Part shown: positions 33,768-42,826 of the stretch, in pieces
How the letters are laid out: each line of letters opens with the position of its first letter
How positions within the stretch are numbered: the stretch's first letter is position 1
NCBI GenBank assembly: GCA_033720855.1
Contig: JAWWBR010000010.1
Span: 1-47,000 of the forward strand
Length of the DNA: 47,000 bases
Direction: 5' to 3'
Origin: SMXQ01 sp033720855
GTDB lineage: Bacteria; Pseudomonadota; Alphaproteobacteria; SMXQ01
Position numbers and translations under genes: made by a program
The notes under the pieces: generated by a model
The model's input: the letters and a program-made list of their open reading frames with translations, nothing else
Database searches by the model: none
Told to the model about the DNA's origin: nothing

Positions 33768-34127
33768 TTATCTGTCGGTGAGAAGCTGGAGGCGATGGCC
33801 GTCCGGGTCCTCGATATAGATGCAGCGCGGATCATTGGCGCGGGTCTGGACCGCGAGGCCGTGCCCCGCGAGCGCATCGACGGTCGCGTCGAAATCGCCC
33901 GTCACCGTGAGGGCGATGTGGTCGAGCTCCTCTCGTGCGGAAGGCAGGCCGCCATCGGCCCGAAACAGCGCCAGCGTCTGCCCGCCGCAGCGCAGGAAAA
34001 CGTAGGCGTCCGATTCGTGGGCGACGGCCATGCCGAGAATGCCTTGATAGAAGGCACGTGAACGGGCGGTGTCTTTGCAGCGAAGGACCACGTGATCGAT
34101 TCCCGTCGCTTCAAGGGGCTGGGCCAT
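33768..34127 (-). CDS. VOC (glyoxalase/bleomycin-resistance) family protein
   Basis: This protein has 119 residues from the ATG at 34127, which AGGAGG precedes at four bases; an upstream ATG at 34142 would lie before that site. It shows the paired beta-alpha-beta modules of the vicinal oxygen chelate fold. Probable metal ligands are the His in GIDHVVLRC, the His in LDHIALT and the Glu in IYIEDPDGHRLQLL. Reaction and substrate are unknown. It is monocistronic. Confidence 0.85.
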   Translation of the reverse strand: MAQPLEATGIDHVVLRCKDTARSRAFYQGILGMAVAHESDAYVFLRCGGQTLALFRADGGLPSAREELDHIALTVTGDFDATVDALAGHGLAVQTRANDPRCIYIEDPDGHRLQLLTDR

Positions 34128-34187
34128 GGGGCCTCCTCTCAATATCCTGTTTCGTGCGGCCGGCGCTCCGGCATTGGCCCGGCCTAG

Positions 34188-34622
34188 CTAGGGCTTGCGC
34201 ACCCAGATTTTTGACGGATCGAGCAGCCGCGAGCCGCCGATCTTCATGCCCTTCTCGTCGATGATGAGGATGCGCGCCTTGTAGCGATCCCCGGGGTCGT
34301 GAAGTGCGGCCCAGGCCTGCCACATCGCGCGCGCGAACCGATACCGCGTGGCCTGGTCGAGCGCCGACCACGCCCCGTCGACCTGCAACCGAAGCTCGTG
34401 GTCGGAAAGCCCCTTTTCGACCTTCGCAACCAGGCGCCCGCCTTCCATGGATTTCAGCACCTGCGTGAATTTGGCCCGGGTAAAATCGGCGACCGGTTCG
34501 CTCTCCCGCTCTGCGACCCGGGGCGGCTGGTAGCCGCCGCCCGGGCCGGAGAAGACGTAAAAGAGGATGCCTAGGCCAAGCAGTCCAAGGAGTGCGGTTT
34601 TCCATCCCAGGGTGAGTTTCAT
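34188..34622 (-). CDS. unrecognised membrane-anchored protein
   Basis: This 144-residue protein is not recognised. One N-terminal membrane segment (about 9-25) is followed by a disordered linker and a helical domain (about 46-120, with WSALDQATRYRFARAMWQAW). A short beta end follows (ARILIIDEKGMKIG). The orientation suggests the domain is outside the cytoplasm. It lies between the VOC gene (same strand) and the EF-hand gene (divergent). Confidence 0.65.
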   Translation of the reverse strand: MKLTLGWKTALLGLLGLGILFYVFSGPGGGYQPPRVAERESEPVADFTRAKFTQVLKSMEGGRLVAKVEKGLSDHELRLQVDGAWSALDQATRYRFARAMWQAWAALHDPGDRYKARILIIDEKGMKIGGSRLLDPSKIWVRKP

Positions 34623-34918
34623 CGCCAGCCTCTCAAGGCTCCGGGTCTACGGGCGACATGATATCGCCTGGCGCAGCTTTTGTATCCCGAGCAATGGGAA
34701 TTTTTCGCCCCCCGGCGCCCGTTTCCATACCCCGGTGGCGGCGGGCCAAGGCCGCGGCCGGGCGCCCTAACCTATTCAATTCATGCAGGGACCTGCGCGC
34801 GGCGCATTTTCTTTCCGGGCCCGCGACAGGATTGCCGCGTCCGACCGTGTAAGGAGGCAAAGGACATTTCGCGCCGGCCCCGCCGAACGGCCCCGGCGCC
34901 AATTCGAGGAGCAGTACC

Positions 34919-35554
34919 ATGACCAGATGCTTGACCTTCACCGCCGGCCCCATCGCCGCCTTGGCCGTCGCCCTGGCGCTTGCCGCATCCCCCTCGGCTG
35001 CCCAGGATCGGCCCGGCCCGATGGGGTCCGGCGCCATGCCCGGTGCCGGCGGCCCCGGCGCCATGATGCCGGGGACCGGTCCGCATGGACCGCACATGGG
35101 CGAGAGCGGGCGTGGCCCCCGCGGCGCCGCCGCCGAGGAGGGACGGGGCGACCGGCGGGCGCGTGGCGGCTGGCGCGAACGGCGCCGGGCGCGCCGCATG
35201 GCCCGGCGCATGGAGATCCTCGACACCAACAGCGACGGCAAGGTGACGCTGGCCGAAATCCAGGGCGAGCAGCGCCGCCTGTTCGCGGCCGCCGACGTCA
35301 ACGGCGACGGCAAGCTCTCGGTCGACGAATTTCGCCGCCGCGGTCGCTGGTTTATTCGCCTGCAGACCGTGTCGTTTTTCGATATGCTTGATGCCAACGG
35401 CGACGGCCAGGTGACGGCCAATGAGATCACCGATCCCACGGGGCGGTGGTTCGGTCGCTATGACGAAAACAAGGACAAGGCACTCGATAACGATGAACTC
35501 TCGAAATCGGGCTGGAGTCACTGGCGCGGCGGGCGGGGCCACCGGCGCCGCTGA
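34919..35554 (+). CDS. exported EF-hand protein with Met/His-rich linker
   Basis: This 211-residue protein has a signal peptide (about 1-28, ending SAA). A Gly/Pro/Met/His-rich linker follows (about 32-62), then an Arg-rich stretch. Four EF-hand loops lie at 102-113, 126-137, 158-169 and 182-193. The first three keep D1, N/D3, D5, G6 and E12; the fourth has K in place of G6. It is probably a periplasmic calcium-binding protein. The linker could also bind soft metals. The ATG follows GAGGA at eight bases. The downstream ECF sigma gene starts inside its 3' end, so both are one transcript. Confidence 0.88.
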   Translation: MTRCLTFTAGPIAALAVALALAASPSAAQDRPGPMGSGAMPGAGGPGAMMPGTGPHGPHMGESGRGPRGAAAEEGRGDRRARGGWRERRRARRMARRMEILDTNSDGKVTLAEIQGEQRRLFAAADVNGDGKLSVDEFRRRGRWFIRLQTVSFFDMLDANGDGQVTANEITDPTGRWFGRYDENKDKALDNDELSKSGWSHWRGGRGHRRR

Positions 35555-36131
35555 CCCATCTTCGCCTGCGGCCGCGAAACAGCCGGCCTCCGCCAGCGAC
35601 GACTATCTGATCGCGCTGGCGGCGGGCGGCGACGGCGCGGCCTGGTCGGCACTGGTGGAGCGGTATCTGGCTCAGATCACGGGCCATGCCTGGTACATGC
35701 TGGGCGACCCGCGCGAAGCCGAGGACATCGCTCAGGAGGCCTTCCTCCGCCTTTTCGCCAAGGCGCCGGAATGGCAGCCCGATGGTGCCAAGCTCAAGAC
35801 CTGGCTTTACCGCGTCGTCGTCAATCTGTGCATCGACCGCAAACGCAAGGCGGTGCCGCTGCCGATCGAGAATCTCCCCGAGCTGCCGGACGGCGGCGCG
35901 GAGACCGCGGATCGGAGCCTCGACGTCCAACGGGCGGTGCGTGGCGCCCTCGACGACCTGCCCCCGCGTCAGCGCGCGGCGTTGGTGTTGACCTATTACC
36001 AGGGGTGCAGCAACAGCGAGGCGGGAGAAATCCTGGGCATCAGCGATGAGGCGGTCGAATCTCTGCTCGCCCGGGGGCGGCGCGCACTGAGGCGGGATCT
36101 CGCCCTGTTAAGACGCGATTTGATGGGATAA
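35493..36131 (+). CDS. ECF-family sigma factor, overlapping the EF-hand gene
   Basis: This is an ECF sigma factor of 212 residues if it starts at the ATG at 35493, inside the last 62 bases of the EF-hand gene. The first 33 residues are Ala/Gly-rich and not conserved. Region 2 (about 36-110; HAWYMLGDPREAEDIAQEAFLRLF) and region 4 (about 150-205; LPPRQRAALVLTYYQGCSNSEAGEILGISDEAVESLLARGRRALRR) are clear. No Shine-Dalgarno sequence stands out. Translation is probably coupled to the EF-hand gene. A membrane protein gene follows six bases later and is its likely anti-sigma factor. Confidence 0.9.
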   Translation: MNSRNRAGVTGAAGGATGAADPSSPAAAKQPASASDDYLIALAAGGDGAAWSALVERYLAQITGHAWYMLGDPREAEDIAQEAFLRLFAKAPEWQPDGAKLKTWLYRVVVNLCIDRKRKAVPLPIENLPELPDGGAETADRSLDVQRAVRGALDDLPPRQRAALVLTYYQGCSNSEAGEILGISDEAVESLLARGRRALRRDLALLRRDLMG

Positions 36132-36137
36132 GCAAGA

Positions 36138-36662
36138 ATGCGCGAGAGGATGGATCGGAACTTGGGCGACGACGGTCTCGACCGGCTGTTGGATACCCTC
36201 AAAGCGCCGCCGCCTTCGGACCTGCTGCGGGCCCGGCTAAGGGCGGCGACCCTCAACGCCGCAAAGGTCGGCCTGACCTCGCGGTTCGCCGCGGCGGACC
36301 GGTCCTGGCGGCGTGCCGCGTTCGGCCGCATCGCCGCCGGGCTCGTGCTTGCCGCCGGTATCGGCCTCGGCGTCTGGTGGCCGGCACCGGGCACCGGCCC
36401 GGGGCCGCGCGCGGGAGCCCCGGCCGCCGCGCCGGTGACCGCCGACCGATGGGCGCTTACGCGGGACGTTGCGTTGGACGATGTGGCCGCGGAGGCGGCC
36501 CTCGGCCTGACCCTGGTGGGCGACGGCGACGCTATTGCCGGCGGCGTCGGATTGGTGCGTGCCGGCTGGTCGGGATCGCCCGAGGGGACCGCCGAAACGG
36601 CGCCCTCCGGCCCCGCGGACGACGGAATCGACGCTGGGCTTGACGCGATCCCGCTCGACTGA
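36138..36662 (+). CDS. single-pass membrane protein, candidate anti-sigma factor
   Basis: This 174-residue protein has a cytosolic N-terminal part (about 1-60) with LDRLLDTLKAPPPSDLLRARL, like the start of many anti-sigma proteins. A membrane segment lies at about 62-81 and a short Ala/Gly-rich periplasmic part without cysteines or histidine clusters follows. It starts six bases after the ECF stop. The anti-sigma role is inferred from position and topology; no zinc motif is present. Confidence 0.7.
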   Translation: MRERMDRNLGDDGLDRLLDTLKAPPPSDLLRARLRAATLNAAKVGLTSRFAAADRSWRRAAFGRIAAGLVLAAGIGLGVWWPAPGTGPGPRAGAPAAAPVTADRWALTRDVALDDVAAEAALGLTLVGDGDAIAGGVGLVRAGWSGSPEGTAETAPSGPADDGIDAGLDAIPLD

Positions 36663-36677
36663 GGCAACCAGAAAGAA

Positions 36678-36701
36678 GGGCCTTTGCCATCGCAAAGGCC
36701 C
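36678..36701. terminator. hairpin between convergent genes, probably a terminator
   Basis: A perfect nine-pair stem (GGGCCTTTG with CAAAGGCCC) with a six-base loop lies between the anti-sigma-like gene and the cupin gene. On the minus strand it is followed by TTCTTTCT, a weak T-run. On the plus strand there is none, so it serves the cupin gene best. Confidence 0.6.
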
Positions 36702-36757
36702 CTGTCGCGAAGTGAGAAAGGCGGCCCCATGCGGTGACGGGCGCGCCCGGAAGCCGT

Positions 36758-37180
36758 TTAGAGGGCGCGTTCTTTCTGCCGCCGCTCGGTGAAGTAATCC
36801 TTGTTCGACAGCTGCCCCTTGCCGGCGACGACGATCTGGTCGCCCGGCTTTTTCACCTGATAAAGCAGGCAGATGCCGTCGGTTTCGTTGTGCAGCTGGT
36901 AGTATTGATTTCCGGGGATGAGCGCGGCGTCGCCCTGGGACAGGTGGTGCTCCTCCACCGGGCCGTCCTCCTCGTCCTTGGTGCGCAACGTCAGCGTTCC
37001 CTGCATCACCAGGAACGATTGCGACGTTCCCTTGTGATAGTGAAACTCGTTGCGCGCGCCGGGCTCATAGACGTTGCAGGCGATGATCAAGTCTTCCTGG
37101 GCGGCCATCAGCTTGCGCTCGCGCGGACGGTCCTGCCGGTGCTGATCGAGGGCGTCGAACACCCGGGTGATAATGGCCAT
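36758..37180 (-). CDS. cupin-domain protein
   Basis: This 140-residue single cupin has the first motif around NEFHYHKGTSQSFLVMQG (about 44-61). It keeps the HxH pair but has Gln where many metal cupins have Glu. The second motif is GDAALIPGNQYYQLHN (about 83-98), with a His. It may bind a metal and act as an enzyme or sensor; no substrate can be given. AGGAGG precedes the ATG at 37180 at a good distance. It lies downstream of the first TctC-like gene on the same strand, with a terminator between. Confidence 0.83.
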   Translation of the reverse strand: MAIITRVFDALDQHRQDRPRERKLMAAQEDLIIACNVYEPGARNEFHYHKGTSQSFLVMQGTLTLRTKDEEDGPVEEHHLSQGDAALIPGNQYYQLHNETDGICLLYQVKKPGDQIVVAGKGQLSNKDYFTERRQKERAL

Positions 37181-37286
37181 GTCTTCCTCCTGAGATTTCG
37201 TTGTGCGTCACGCTTCGGTTTGTATCGTGGTGGCCCGAACTTTAGCCCAAGCTGCGGGCGGCGGCAAAGGCCGAGACGTCGACGCG

Positions 37287-37311
37287 AAAAGGGGAGGGCG
37301 GGGCCCTCCCC
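37287..37311 (-). terminator. terminator of the first TctC-like gene
   Basis: On the minus strand a nine-pair stem (GGGGAGGGC with GCCCTCCCC) and a three-base loop are followed by four T residues. It lies 35 bases after the gene's stop. Confidence 0.8.
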
Positions 37312-37345
37312 TCAAGGCCGCCATGACGGCGGTTCAAGTGGCCGG

Positions 37346-38599
37346 TCAGTTCTTGCAGACCAGTTCCTTCGCTTCCCCGCCCATGCGGATATAGACGAAG
37401 GTGCAGGTCATGCCGGGCTTGACGTTCTTGCGGACGTCATCTTTGCCGTTGATGGTGACCTTGGTGCGCGAGCCGGAGATCCTGGCCTTGATCTCCTTGC
37501 CTTCGTACATGATGAAGATGCGCCGCCCGCCGCGCTTGGTCTGGGTGACCTTGCCGGTGTGGCGCAGATAGGCGACCTTGGGCGCACTCAGGACGGCCTC
37601 TTGCAAAAGCCCTTTGACCTTAGGGCTGACGTTCAGCGCTTCGCGGATAATCTTATCCACCTCCTCGCCGAAGGCGGGGTCGATATCGCGGTTGGCGTTC
37701 TTCACCGCCTCCCCGAATGCGGGATCCAACACGCCCTTCTTGTAGGCCGCCCGCATGGCGGCGAGACGTCCCTTGGGAACGCCAGGGGTCACCCCGGTGA
37801 TGCGCCAGGCGCCGCCGATGGTTTCGACGATTCGCGCCAGCGCCTTGTTGTCGGGATCGTCGGTCAACTCCCCGACGGTCGGCATGTTGGGATAGAGCTT
37901 TTCGCGGTGGGGCGAAAACACCGCGATGAAATGTCCGCGCCCTTGATCGACGGTCTGCTTGTTGCTTTCGATCGATCCCGTCATGATGTCGATCTCGCCG
38001 CGCATCACGGCCAGCGTCGCCGTCGGCCCGTTGTAACCGGGGATCAGGCGGAATTTCAGCCCAAGGGCGCGCTCGGCGATCTTGGAGAACATCCAGCGCC
38101 CCGAACCGGGCCCGCCCGTCGCCATCTTCAGCACCTTGCCCGATTTCTGCAAATCGGCGATGGTCCGGTAGGGCTGTTTGGTGCTGATCATCAGGATCTG
38201 GTACGAACTCGCCAGCTTGCCCAGATAATCCATCTTGGCCATGTCGAACCGAACCCCCTTCTTCTCGAGGATCTGGTTGAGGATCATGGCGGTGTTGAAG
38301 GTGCCGAGGGTCAACCCGTTGGGCTTGGCGTTGTAGATGTAGTTGAGGCCCAGCATGTGCCCGGCGCCCGGCATGTTGCGGACCACGAAGGTCGATCCGG
38401 GCAGGTTCTTCTGCATGTGTTTGGCGACCAGGCGGCCGTAGAAATCGAAGCCGCCGCCGGCGCCGGTGGCGACGATATAGGTGACCGTCTTGCCGTTGAA
38501 GTAATCGGCCTCCGCCGCCTGGGCGCCGCCGGCAGAGAGGAGAAGCGCGGCCGCCCCCAAAGCGGGTGCGAGGCGATGAAGATTGCGAGATCGTTGCAT
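37346..38599 (-). CDS. TctC-family periplasmic binding protein 1, with C-terminal two-Cys tail module
   Basis: This exported protein of 417 residues has a signal peptide (about 1-28, ending AQA). The body (about 30-345) matches TctC/Bug solute receptors of tripartite tricarboxylate transporters: TVTYIVATGAGGGFDFYGRLVAKHM, VVRNMPGAGHMLG and NYIYNAKPNGLTLG. A tail at 348-417 is not part of the family. It is basic, beta-rich by pattern and has Cys at tail positions 52 and 68. The other three paralogues share it. No TctA or TctB gene lies nearby. The gene is divergent from the alpha/beta hydrolase gene. Substrate unknown; Bug proteins bind small carboxylates or amides. Confidence 0.88.
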   Translation of the reverse strand: MQRSRNLHRLAPALGAAALLLSAGGAQAAEADYFNGKTVTYIVATGAGGGFDFYGRLVAKHMQKNLPGSTFVVRNMPGAGHMLGLNYIYNAKPNGLTLGTFNTAMILNQILEKKGVRFDMAKMDYLGKLASSYQILMISTKQPYRTIADLQKSGKVLKMATGGPGSGRWMFSKIAERALGLKFRLIPGYNGPTATLAVMRGEIDIMTGSIESNKQTVDQGRGHFIAVFSPHREKLYPNMPTVGELTDDPDNKALARIVETIGGAWRITGVTPGVPKGRLAAMRAAYKKGVLDPAFGEAVKNANRDIDPAFGEEVDKIIREALNVSPKVKGLLQEAVLSAPKVAYLRHTGKVTQTKRGGRRIFIMYEGKEIKARISGSRTKVTINGKDDVRKNVKPGMTCTFVYIRMGGEAKELVCKN

Positions 38600-38729
38600 G
38601 GTTTACTCCCTGTCGATGTCCCGGACAGATGCCGGGGGAACGCGGTAGGCGACGGCGCTGGACGCCTGCCTGCGGGCGATTGACACCCGTTCTCCGGGCC
38701 GTCACATTTGGCCGACAACTACCACGAAC

Positions 38730-38743
38730 TGCGGGGTACCGCA
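38730..38743. promoter_or_regulatory. inverted repeat, candidate operator in the divergent gap
   Basis: TGCGG-GGTA-CCGCA is a perfect five-base inverted repeat in the 185-base gap between TctC-like gene 1 and the alpha/beta hydrolase gene. A TTGACA lies at 38680-38685. No regulator gene is nearby, so an operator role is speculative. Confidence 0.3.
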
Positions 38744-38784
38744 AATCCAATGCCCCGCATGGTTCAGAGAAGAGGGGAGCCCCA

Positions 38785-40026
38785 ATGCAGCGAAGCCTGG
38801 AGGTTGAGAGACGCACGCGGCGCTGGCGCGAACAGCGCTGGCTCTTGGATTCCGTGATCAGGACCATCGGCCCCGAATGGGATCAGGGCCGCATCCAGTC
38901 CAAGGGCAGCCGCGGCGGCCCCCAGGGCCTGGCCGATTTCCGCCGGGCCGGCAGCTGGATGAAGAAATTCAACGACATCGGCCCCGAATTCGCCAAGGAA
39001 GGGCTCCGGCGCGAGGCCATCGCCAAGCGCTTCGAGGACCAGGGCCGCCTGGTCTCGGCCGCGGACAGCTACCTGATCGCGGCCCTGCTGTTCGCCTCCG
39101 CACAGTGGCCCTATTTCGAGATCAACGAAGAATGTCTCGAATGGGAGCGCCACATGATCGAGACCTACGACAAGTACATCGCCTATGCCGACCACCCCAT
39201 AGAGCGCGTCGACATCCCGTTCCAGGATACCGCCCTGTCCGCCTTCCTCCATCTGCCCCATGCGCCGGCGGACGGCGAGGAGATCCCCTGCGTGCTGCAT
39301 ATCGGGGGCATGGACGGGTCCAAGGAAAACATGGTCTCGGGCCATGGCGATGCGGCGCTGACCCGCGGCATGGCGGTGCTGGCGCTGGACGGCCCCGGAC
39401 AGGGCGAGACCCGCAACCGGGGCGTCACCATTTCCGCGGACAACTTCGCCGCCGCGGCGGAGACCTGCGTCGACTGGCTGGCGGCCCGGGCCGGGATCGA
39501 CGCCCGGCGCATCGTCATCCGCGGCTCCAGTTTCGGCACCTATTACGGCACCGTGGCCGCCGCCGGACTGGGCGACCGAATCAAGGGCTATTGCGGCACC
39601 GGCGTGTGCCAGGAGCCGGGCTGTTCGACCATCTTCAACACCGCCTCGCCGACCTTCAAGGTGCGCTTCATGTTCATGGCCGGCTACGAGGACGAGGACG
39701 CCTTCGACGAATTCTGCAAGGAGTTCGACCTGCGCAAGGTGGCCGCCGATATCACCGCGCCCTATATGATCGTCGCCGGCGATGCGGACCAGCTTTCGCC
39801 GATCCACCACACCCTCGAGCTGTTCGACCTGATCACCGCGCCCAAGCGCCTGGTGCTCTATGAGAACGCCAATCACTCGGTCGCCCAGGCGTCATCCGCG
39901 GAGCTGGGCGAGAACCGGGAGTCGCTCGTCTATGACTGGCTGCGCGAGCGGGTCGATGGCAAACCGTGTGAGTCCGAGCGGGTGCTGGTCGACGCGCGCG
40001 GTGAAATGCACGCGACACCGTACTGA
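38785..40026 (+). CDS. alpha/beta hydrolase with N-terminal helical region
   Basis: This cytosolic enzyme of 413 residues has a helical N-terminal part (about 1-140) before an alpha/beta hydrolase domain. This layout is like FrsA/DUF1100 and 2,6-dihydroxypseudooxynicotine-hydrolase-type C-C hydrolases. The nucleophile elbow GSSFG gives S249, the acid is in AGDADQLSP (D333 or D335), and the His is H364 in NANHS. LDGPGQGETR is the typical strand-turn upstream. GGGGAG precedes the ATG at 38785. It is the first enzyme gene of a run with three TctC-like genes and is divergent from the fourth. It could act on a compound bound by these receptors; that is inference. Confidence 0.87.
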   Translation: MQRSLEVERRTRRWREQRWLLDSVIRTIGPEWDQGRIQSKGSRGGPQGLADFRRAGSWMKKFNDIGPEFAKEGLRREAIAKRFEDQGRLVSAADSYLIAALLFASAQWPYFEINEECLEWERHMIETYDKYIAYADHPIERVDIPFQDTALSAFLHLPHAPADGEEIPCVLHIGGMDGSKENMVSGHGDAALTRGMAVLALDGPGQGETRNRGVTISADNFAAAAETCVDWLAARAGIDARRIVIRGSSFGTYYGTVAAAGLGDRIKGYCGTGVCQEPGCSTIFNTASPTFKVRFMFMAGYEDEDAFDEFCKEFDLRKVAADITAPYMIVAGDADQLSPIHHTLELFDLITAPKRLVLYENANHSVAQASSAELGENRESLVYDWLRERVDGKPCESERVLVDARGEMHATPY

Positions 40027-40180
40027 AAACAAGGCCGTTTACGGCGCCATGCGGCTGGTTTTACGCGCCCGTGGGTTGTTCTGAACGTGCGGATGTGGTT
40101 CACTGCGTCATCACAGAAAGAACACAAAGAAATGAATAATAATTTCATCCTGGGAGACACGAACTAAGGGAGATTTCGTC

Positions 40181-41431
40181 GTGAGACATTCCATCAAGAT
40201 ACTGGCCACGGGCGCCCTTTTGGGCGGCGCGATGGCCCTCGCTGGGGCCGCCGAGGCGGCGACCGGTAAGGATTTTTATAACGGCAAGACGGTGAGGTGG
40301 ATCATCTCCACCGGTCCCGGCGGCGGGCACGACTTCTATGCCCGCCTGTTCGCCCGCCACATGGAGCGGAAATTGCCGGGGTCCAAGTTCGTCACCCTCA
40401 ACCGGCCCGGCGCGGGGCACCGCATCGGCGCCAACCTGATCTATACCGCCAAGCCCAACGGGCTCACCATCGGCAACTTCACCACCGGGCTGATCTACGG
40501 CCAGATCATGAACCTCAAGGGCATCAAGTTCGATCTCGCCAAGATGTCGTGGATCGGCAAGGGGGCGTCGGACGTGCGCGTGGTGTCGGCCGCCGTCAAG
40601 GGCGACTACAAGACCTGGGACGACGTCATGAATACCAAGCGCAAGATCAAGTGGTCGGCCTCGGGCGTCGGCTCGGGCGCCTGGAACGATGCCTTCCTGA
40701 TCAGCGAGGCGTTCAAGATCCCCTACCGCATCATCCCCGGCTATCAGGGCACCGAATCCGCCCTCGGCATGGTGCGCGGCGAAACCGATCTTCTGGTCGG
40801 CGGCGCCAGCTCGGGCATGAATTACGTCCGCGGCGGGCACACCCGGATCATCCTGCGCTTCGGCCACAGCCCGCAATATGCGGAGCTGTTCAAGACGGTG
40901 CCGGACGCGATCGACCTGGCCAAGACCGAACAGCAGAAGCGGCTGGGCAAGATGCTGACCCTCTACGGCCAGCTGTCGCGCATCATCGCGGGGCCGCCCA
41001 ACATCGTGCCGGACCGGCTCAAGGCGCTCAGGACCGCGTTCATGGAAGCGGCCAACGACCCGCTTCTGATCGAGGAGGGCAAGCGCTCCCACCGCCTGAT
41101 CGAGGCCGCCAACGGCGAGGAGACCACCAAGCTGGTGATCGACATGCTCAACCAGCCGCCGGAGATCGTCGCCATGCTGACGGCGCTGACCAAGGTCAAG
41201 GTGCCGATGATCAAGACCTCGGGCAAGGTGACGGCGACCAAGCGCGGCGGCCGCCGCATCACCATCGGCGATCAGAACGAGAAATACACCGCCAAGGTGT
41301 CGGGATCGCGCACCACGGTCATGCTCAACGGCAAGAAGGTCAAGCGCAAGGCCATCAAGGTCGGCATGATCTGCACCTTTACCTGGCCCAAGATCAACTC
41401 CGAGGCCAAGACCATCGACTGCAAGGGCTGA
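40181..41431 (+). CDS. TctC-family periplasmic binding protein 2, with C-terminal two-Cys tail module
   Basis: This second paralogue (416 residues) starts with GTG at 40181 nine bases after AAGGGAG. The signal peptide is about 1-27, ending AEA. Core motifs are GGGHDFYARLFARHM, LNRPGAGHRIGANLIYTAKPNGLTIG and MVRGETDLLVGG. The tail module is at 347-416, with Cys at tail positions 52 and 68. It is most like paralogue 3 (shared FDLAKMSWIGK segment). Its upstream gap (40027-40180) is AT-rich near the start and holds the inverted repeat ATGAA-7-TTCAT at 40132-40148. A strong terminator follows at 41456. Confidence 0.88.
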   Translation: MRHSIKILATGALLGGAMALAGAAEAATGKDFYNGKTVRWIISTGPGGGHDFYARLFARHMERKLPGSKFVTLNRPGAGHRIGANLIYTAKPNGLTIGNFTTGLIYGQIMNLKGIKFDLAKMSWIGKGASDVRVVSAAVKGDYKTWDDVMNTKRKIKWSASGVGSGAWNDAFLISEAFKIPYRIIPGYQGTESALGMVRGETDLLVGGASSGMNYVRGGHTRIILRFGHSPQYAELFKTVPDAIDLAKTEQQKRLGKMLTLYGQLSRIIAGPPNIVPDRLKALRTAFMEAANDPLLIEEGKRSHRLIEAANGEETTKLVIDMLNQPPEIVAMLTALTKVKVPMIKTSGKVTATKRGGRRITIGDQNEKYTAKVSGSRTTVMLNGKKVKRKAIKVGMICTFTWPKINSEAKTIDCKG

Positions 41432-41455
41432 CCCTTGCCGTTGCAAGAAGCTTTG

Positions 41456-41480
41456 GCGGGCCCCTCTGGGGCCCGCTTCT
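41456..41480 (+). terminator. terminator of TctC-like gene 2
   Basis: A perfect nine-pair stem (GCGGGCCCC with GGGGCCCGC) and a three-base loop are followed by TTCTT. The same stem sequence is used after TctC-like gene 4. Confidence 0.8.
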
Positions 41481-41590
41481 TGCGCGCCTCCCGCGCCTCT
41501 ACATCGGCCTTTGACCGTGGGCCGGCCTGAGGGGCGGAGCTCGGTTCCGAGGAAACCCAGCGGTCAATTTCATTTCAAGGAGAGCATGTA

Positions 41591-42826
41591 ATGACGAATG
41601 CGTTTCGTTTAGCCGCGCTGTGTGCCATTGCCGGGGCAAGCCTTGCCATCGGGCCGGTCCAGGCGGCGGAGAAGGGCGCCGCCTACTTCAACGGCAAGAC
41701 CCTGACCTGGGTGGTCGGCAGCGCGCCGGGGGGCGGCCATGATTTCTTTGCCCGCCTGATTTCACGCCACATCAAGAAGGCCATTCCCGGGCTCAGCACG
41801 GCGGTCAAGAACCGCCCCGGTGCGGGGCACATCATTGCCGCCAATTTGGTCTATAGCGCCAAGCCCAACGGGTTGACGGTGGGCAGCTTCACCACCGGTC
41901 TGGTCTATTCCCAGATTCAAAACAAGAAGGGCATCCGCTTCGACCTCGCCAAGATGTCGTGGATCGGCAAGGCCCAGTCGGACTGGCGGGTGGCGTCGGT
42001 CGCGGTCAATTCGAAGGAATACAAGACCATCCAGGACGTCTTCAATTCCAAGCGGCCGGTGAAATTCTCGGCCTCGGGCATCGGCGCCGGGTCGTACAAC
42101 GACGCCTTCATGTTCTCGACCGCCTACAACATTCCGCGCAAGATCATCGTCGGCTATTCGGGCTCGGCGGCGGCGCTCGGCATGCTGCGCGGCGAGACCG
42201 ACGTGCTGATGGGCGGCATGAGCTCCGGCCTCAGTTACGTCCGTGCCGGCCAGCTCAGGATCGTGCTGCAGTTCGGCAAGGTTCTGCCGGGTATCCCCGA
42301 CGCCCGGGACTTCGCCAAGACCCCGGTGCAGAAGGCGCTGTCGACGATGATGGAGAACCAGGGGAAACTCTCGCGCATTACCGCAGGCCCGCCCGACATC
42401 GTCCCCGACCGCTTGGCCGCCCTGCGCGCCGGCTACAAGACGGCGGTGACCAGCAAGGCGCTGGTCGACGAGGCCAAGCGCGCCAAGCGCGACCTCGACC
42501 CCATGATCGGCGAGGACGTGCGCCAGGCCATCGTCGCCATCCTCAACCAGCCGCCCGAAATCATGGGAATGCTGTCCGCGCTGTCCCAACAGAAGGTTTC
42601 CATGGTCGAGCACTCGGGCCCGGTCACCAAGATCAAGCGCGGCGGTCGTCGTATCATCATTACCGTCGACGGCAAGGAGTTGACCGCCAAGGTGTCGGGC
42701 TCGCGCACCACCGTGACCATCGACGGCAAGAAGACCAAGCGCAAGAACGTCAAGGTCGGCATGACCTGCACCTTCACCTGGCCACGCGCCAATTCGGAGG
42801 CGAAACGGGTCGACTGCAAGGGCTGA
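41591..42826 (+). CDS. TctC-family periplasmic binding protein 3, with C-terminal two-Cys tail module
   Basis: This third paralogue has 411 residues and a signal peptide (about 1-25, ending VQA). AAGGAGAG lies eight bases before the ATG. Core motifs are GGGHDFFARLISRHI, KNRPGAGHIIAANLVYSAKPNGLTVG and MLRGETDVLMGG. The tail is at 342-411 and again has two Cys 16 apart. The binding-pocket segments differ from paralogue 1, so ligands probably differ. A GC hairpin after the stop lacks a T-run, so read-through into the next genes is possible. Confidence 0.88.
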   Translation: MTNAFRLAALCAIAGASLAIGPVQAAEKGAAYFNGKTLTWVVGSAPGGGHDFFARLISRHIKKAIPGLSTAVKNRPGAGHIIAANLVYSAKPNGLTVGSFTTGLVYSQIQNKKGIRFDLAKMSWIGKAQSDWRVASVAVNSKEYKTIQDVFNSKRPVKFSASGIGAGSYNDAFMFSTAYNIPRKIIVGYSGSAAALGMLRGETDVLMGGMSSGLSYVRAGQLRIVLQFGKVLPGIPDARDFAKTPVQKALSTMMENQGKLSRITAGPPDIVPDRLAALRAGYKTAVTSKALVDEAKRAKRDLDPMIGEDVRQAIVAILNQPPEIMGMLSALSQQKVSMVEHSGPVTKIKRGGRRIIITVDGKELTAKVSGSRTTVTIDGKKTKRKNVKVGMTCTFTWPRANSEAKRVDCKG

